64,000 nt of DNA from positions 1 to 64,000 of the forward strand of contig JANOSD010000146.1 in the NCBI GenBank assembly GCA_031415655.1. Direction: 5' to 3'. The notes below the pieces were generated by a model, which saw only the letters and a list, made by a program, of their open reading frames with translations, ran no database searches and had not been told where the DNA came from. The translations under genes were made by a program, and so were the position numbers. The DNA comes from JAKOVR01 sp031415655 (lineage in GTDB: Bacteria > Actinomycetota > Acidimicrobiia > Acidimicrobiales > Acidimicrobilacustridaceae). Every line of letters starts with the position of its first letter. The first letter of the stretch is position 1. Below, piece by piece: positions 61,020 through 64,000 of the stretch.

Positions 61020-62438
61020 CTACGCCTTCCAGAACGTGTCGCAACTCCAACCCGACCGAGTTGTTACGACGTGCGGATACCGAGCGGGACGGCGAACGCG
61101 TTCTCGGGGTCCCCTGCTCGCTGTACCACGATCAATCCATTGAGTTTCGAGCCATAGGCCGCCGGTTACCAGTCGGCGAGCAACGGATCGGGGAACTTCT
61201 GATAGACCCGCCCACTCGAGGGCGGGCCGCGTCTCGTCGAAGAAGCCGCTCACCCATGCGAGGTCCTTCTCGACGCGGTCGGTCGGCGCCGCCGGATCCC
61301 AAGAGGCAACGATCTCGGTCCAGAAGCGGTCGGTTCGGTGAACGAACGCGGTGGCGTCCTCGCCCAAGCCTGACCGCTGCCGTCGAGATGGCACTCGTCG
61401 GCGGAGCAGCCTTCGCACTTGCCTTAGAAAATTCGTCCATCGATGCATTGCCCGCTGTACTGATGACCGCTGATCGGCTCGGCCACGGCCCCGCCGGCAG
61501 CAAGCATGGGTTCGATTAGGTCGCGCATCTCCGACTCGGAGCCATGAAACTCGCCCCGACGAACACGCTCGCCGCCGCCGGCCGCCGGCCGATCTTGGCG
61601 ACGGAATACAGCGCATCGGGTGCGGCAGCGCAGCTGAGTAACACTCCCGAAGTTGCCGCCTCCACCTCCCCGACAAGCCCAGAATAGATCCGCGTTCTCG
61701 TTGGGATCGGCCCGAACGATTCGCCCGTCGGCGGTCACCTTCTCAAGAGCCATCAAACTGTCGGCCGTGGTGCCATGAATCCGACCCAACGCGCCGAGGC
61801 CACCACCGAGTGTCAGGCCGCTCACCCCCACTGACGGGCACGAGCCGGCGGGTATTGCCCGTTTCTGTTTGCCACAACGCCTGGTAGACGCCGAAGATGC
61901 GCGCTCCTGCTTTCACCTCCACTTCGTCGGTCGCGGGAAGGGGCACACCGCAGACAATCGGCTCACGTCGATGATGAGTCCGCCGGCGGTGGTGCTGTCG
62001 CCGGCGTAGCTGTGACCGCCCCACCGCGCTCGGAAAAGCACACCGTGCTCGCGAGCGAACTGTAGGGAGACCCGTACGTCGTCCTCCGATTCGCTGTAGG
62101 CGATTGCCGCCGGTTGCGCATTCTGGAATCGCCGCGTGAACATCAGCCTCGCCGTCGCGTAATTGGGGTTGTCCGGGAGGACGAGGGTTCCCCGGAGTCG
62201 ACCCGCCAGATCGCCCAACGATCCGGACGTTGCGGTGACCCTGGGACCTGTTCCGGCCGGCGCGGTGGCGGTGGCAGTGGTCAACCCGTCTTGCGCGCAA
62301 GCTCCTAGAAGCCCCGTGCTCAGCGCCGTGCCCGCCACAAGACCCAGGCCACCGAAAGTTCCCAACCCGTGCAGGAAGGAGCGCCGGTTTACCTCGGCCT
62401 TCTCGTCAACGTCAACGTCAACGTCAACGTCGGACATG
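61020..62438 (-). pseudogene. Tat-exported FAD-linked oxidase (berberine-bridge-like), decayed
   Basis: From ATG 62438: MSDVDVDVDVDEKAEVNRRS FLHGLGTFGGLGLVAGTALS is a Tat signal (NRRSFL) after an Asp-Val repeat. FAD-binding PP-loop: DNPNYATARLMFTRRFQNAQ, GVLFRARWGGHSYAGDST (GGHSYAG). A frame change near 61940 follows LSAVC; the next pieces are LPATDEVEVKAGARIFGVYQ, SVGVSGLTLGGGLGALGRIH and KVTADGRIVRADPNENADLF, then a stop, and the C-terminus GFFDETRPALEWAG is in another frame. Family members oxidise alcohols, sugars or amines with bicovalent FAD. Several lesions. Confidence 0.82.
62406..62432. repeat. (GTCAAC)4 hexanucleotide repeat encoding Asp-Val
   Basis: Four perfect 6-bp units plus GTC (62406-62432). 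On the minus strand it encodes alternating Val-Asp just before the Tat signal of the FAD oxidase. Copy-number change would keep the frame. Confidence 0.9.
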
Positions 62439-63598
62439 ATTGGCCCTTGGTCTGCTGGGAGTTTGTCAACGTAGCCATTCGGCACCTACCGACCGGCTTC
62501 GATTCGCGAAACGGCAAGAGACTGACATTCAGGTCAGATACGACGCGCCAAGCGTGATTGCGCCTGTGCCATCGACGTGGCAGGCCATCACTACCACTTC
62601 GCCCCTCCGCGTCGATTCGAAAGGACCAGCTCGCTCATCGCGTTTCCGCTCCGGCAGGCGAGCAACTCGACCGTCGCCGGCCTGCTTGACGATTCGGTGG
62701 CGGCGACGCGTCACCCGCAACGAGACGGGGTCGTCCAGAGAATCAAGGATTTGGCACCGCTCGGTGTCTACAACGGCGACGACCGCTCGAATCGAAACGA
62801 ATCGAGCGGAATCGCTTCGCCGAACACCACGGTCGACATATCGCGATCGGCCGACCAGCCTTCGCTTTCATGACCGAGCTTCCGCGGTGACGCCGGCGCC
62901 CCAGCGGATCGTCGTGGGCTCGCCTTCGAAGGGCTGCGCACCGGGAAAGTGATCGGCAAGGCACCGCGACGGAATGGCATCGACGTCCATAGCCGATCGG
63001 CGGTGAGCGACCGATGTCGGAACGCCAATCCGGCCGAGATCCAGGCGCAGATCAATCGAAGCGCTGCACCACCACTACGCCCCTGCAGTGCGAGGCCGAG
63101 CTCACACCGCTGATGTCGCAGATGACGGCAGGATTCGTCCTAATCGCATCCGTCTGGTTCCACCTGCTGAAGGGAGCGGGGTCCTCGCCCTTCCGTCAGG
63201 GGAGTTCGGTCGCGTTGGACGGAAGGGGGACCCACGTGCACGCCGAGGCCCATACCTCCGGGGTTTCGGCGCGGTAGGCCCGGTTTCGCTCGGATCGACC
63301 GTGGTGCGTCGTGCACGCCGACATCCTGCTGGCGAGATGTGGCGAACGACTCGGGGTGATCTGTCGGCATGATGTGCCGCATGCCAAAATGTTCGATTTA
63401 CCGATTCCGACGCGCTGAGCATTCGCGATCTGCCCTGGCGTAGGTAGTGTTTGCCACCGCGAGAAGTTCTTGATCGGTTTCCAGCGGGCGCTTTCCTTTT
63501 TCTGCGCGACGTCAGACACACGACACCGGGCGAGCTGGTCGCTTCGACGTACAGCCCAGGCTTCCGCACCGAACCAGAATACGAAAGGACACCTCTAC
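62439..63598. other. Gene-poor region (about 1.16 kb)
   Basis: No protein family could be recognised. A minus frame near 62985-62870 reads MDVDAIPSRCLADHFPGAQP then FEGEPTTIRWGAGVTAEARS before a stop, with fair codon bias, and may be a gene remnant. The last 60 bp contain the CGAAAGGAC ribosome-binding site of the NDH-2-like gene. The AT-rich stretch at 63375-63400 may be its promoter zone. Confidence 0.5.
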
Positions 63599-64000
63599 GT
63601 GAAGGATCCGACCAGAGTTGAGGGGGTGTTGGTCGTCGGAGGCGGCTACGCCGGGCTCCACGCCGCCCACGCCGTTCATCGATGTGGCGTTCCGGTCACG
63701 GTTGTGGATCGCACGGGTCGACACGATTTCGTGACCCGCCTTGGTGCGGTGGCCGGAGGAACTGCTCCGGTCGAAGACGCCTCGGGGCCAGTCGAGTCCT
63801 TCGTGGATCAGGTTGTGGTGGGCACTGTCGTCGAGATCGCCGACGGTTCGGTCACCATGTCCGACGGACACACCATCACCGCCGACGCTGTTGTCGTCAC
63901 GGCAGGGTCCGTGCCATCACGGCCGCCGGTCGACGGCATCGAATTCGCCCACGCCATCCGGTCCGCCGAAGATGCCATAACACTGCGGCAGTCCATCACC
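63599..64000 (+). CDS. NDH-2-like FAD/NAD(P)-disulfide oxidoreductase, N-terminal part (runs off window end)
   Basis: From GTG 63599 (CGAAAGGAC upstream), 134 residues to the edge. VEGVLVVGGGYAGLHAAHAV is the FAD dinucleotide motif, VPVTVVDRTGRHDF the ribose-binding acid strand, and TITADAVVVTAGSVPSRPPV the conserved ATG-like segment preceding the NAD domain. This is the layout of type II NADH dehydrogenases and related flavoproteins of the electron-transport chain. The integrity of the rest cannot be judged. Confidence 0.85.
   Translation, partial: MKDPTRVEGVLVVGGGYAGLHAAHAVHRCGVPVTVVDRTGRHDFVTRLGAVAGGTAPVEDASGPVESFVDQVVVGTVVEIADGSVTMSDGHTITADAVVVTAGSVPSRPPVDGIEFAHAIRSAEDAITLRQSIT

Noticed and set aside
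1..64000. CRISPR array, prophage, tRNA or rRNA genes
   Set aside because: No regularly spaced repeats, phage structural genes, integrases, or tRNA/rRNA-like sequences were noticed. A tRNAscan/Infernal run would be decisive.

Overview
The window looks like a chromosomal segment from a high-GC Actinomycetota, most plausibly class Acidimicrobiia. The evidence is a strong G/C third-position bias, a DUF2510/DUF4870 membrane protein, a furA-katG pair, deazaflavin-type nitroreductase relatives, two bacterial P450s, an FeS-type photolyase, and a secreted beta-helix protein ending in DTR repeats of a kind I associate with Acidimicrobiia. No rRNA, tRNA or CRISPR was seen. The lineage call is inference.

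The dominant feature is gene decay. About 20 of roughly 65 recognisable genes carry frameshifts, in-frame stops, internal deletions or truncations, while neighbours (katG, the Rieske-ThDP protein, the photolyase operon, the GGDEF gene) are intact. Short tandem duplications of 9-18 bp recur. A 163-bp non-autonomous element with IS630/Tc1-like features is present in two full copies and one partial copy.

Layout. 0-12 kb: FGGY kinase start, DUF4870 protein, then a ruined acyl-CoA catabolism cluster (SDR, acyl-CoA synthetase, MaoC, two divergent acyl-CoA dehydrogenases, enoyl-CoA hydratase, CaiB-type CoA-transferase), interrupted by an alpha/beta hydrolase, a SnoaL-like protein and a PAS-GGDEF-EAL protein split by an amber codon. 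12-21 kb: secreted hydrolases, a glycosyltransferase, a HAD phosphatase broken by tandem duplications, and a PNPOx / F420-type remnant / kinase operon. 21-25 kb: furA-katG. 25-31.5 kb: P450, DsbA-like protein, a cyclase-ATPase regulator wreck carrying the mobile element, and an intact diguanylate cyclase. 31.6-35.8 kb: lipoprotein, Rieske-ThDP fusion, Dps, two tiny membrane proteins. 36-42.4 kb: six-gene operon headed by an FeS photolyase, divergent from a COQ4-like gene. 43-47 kb: P450-TetR pair and the wreck of a persulfide-detoxification module with its CsoR-type operator still visible. 47.3-50.6 kb: tightly overlapping operon (DoxX-like, BtaA-like DUF3419, DUF2071, membrane methyltransferase, membrane protein) that may modify lipids. 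50.9-55.6 kb: DinB/DUF664, HAD, TetR and the remains of a dabB-dabA inorganic-carbon transporter. 55.6-64 kb: large beta-helix surface protein, hydrolase, DoxX protein, a ruined Tat-exported FAD oxidase, and the start of an NDH-2-like flavoprotein.

How the genes fit together: the first third was once a fatty-acid/steroid-type degradation locus (two P450s elsewhere fit the same theme) and is now mostly non-functional. The best working candidates for undescribed biology are the photolyase/COQ4 locus, the BtaA-like operon and the Rieske-ThDP fusion.
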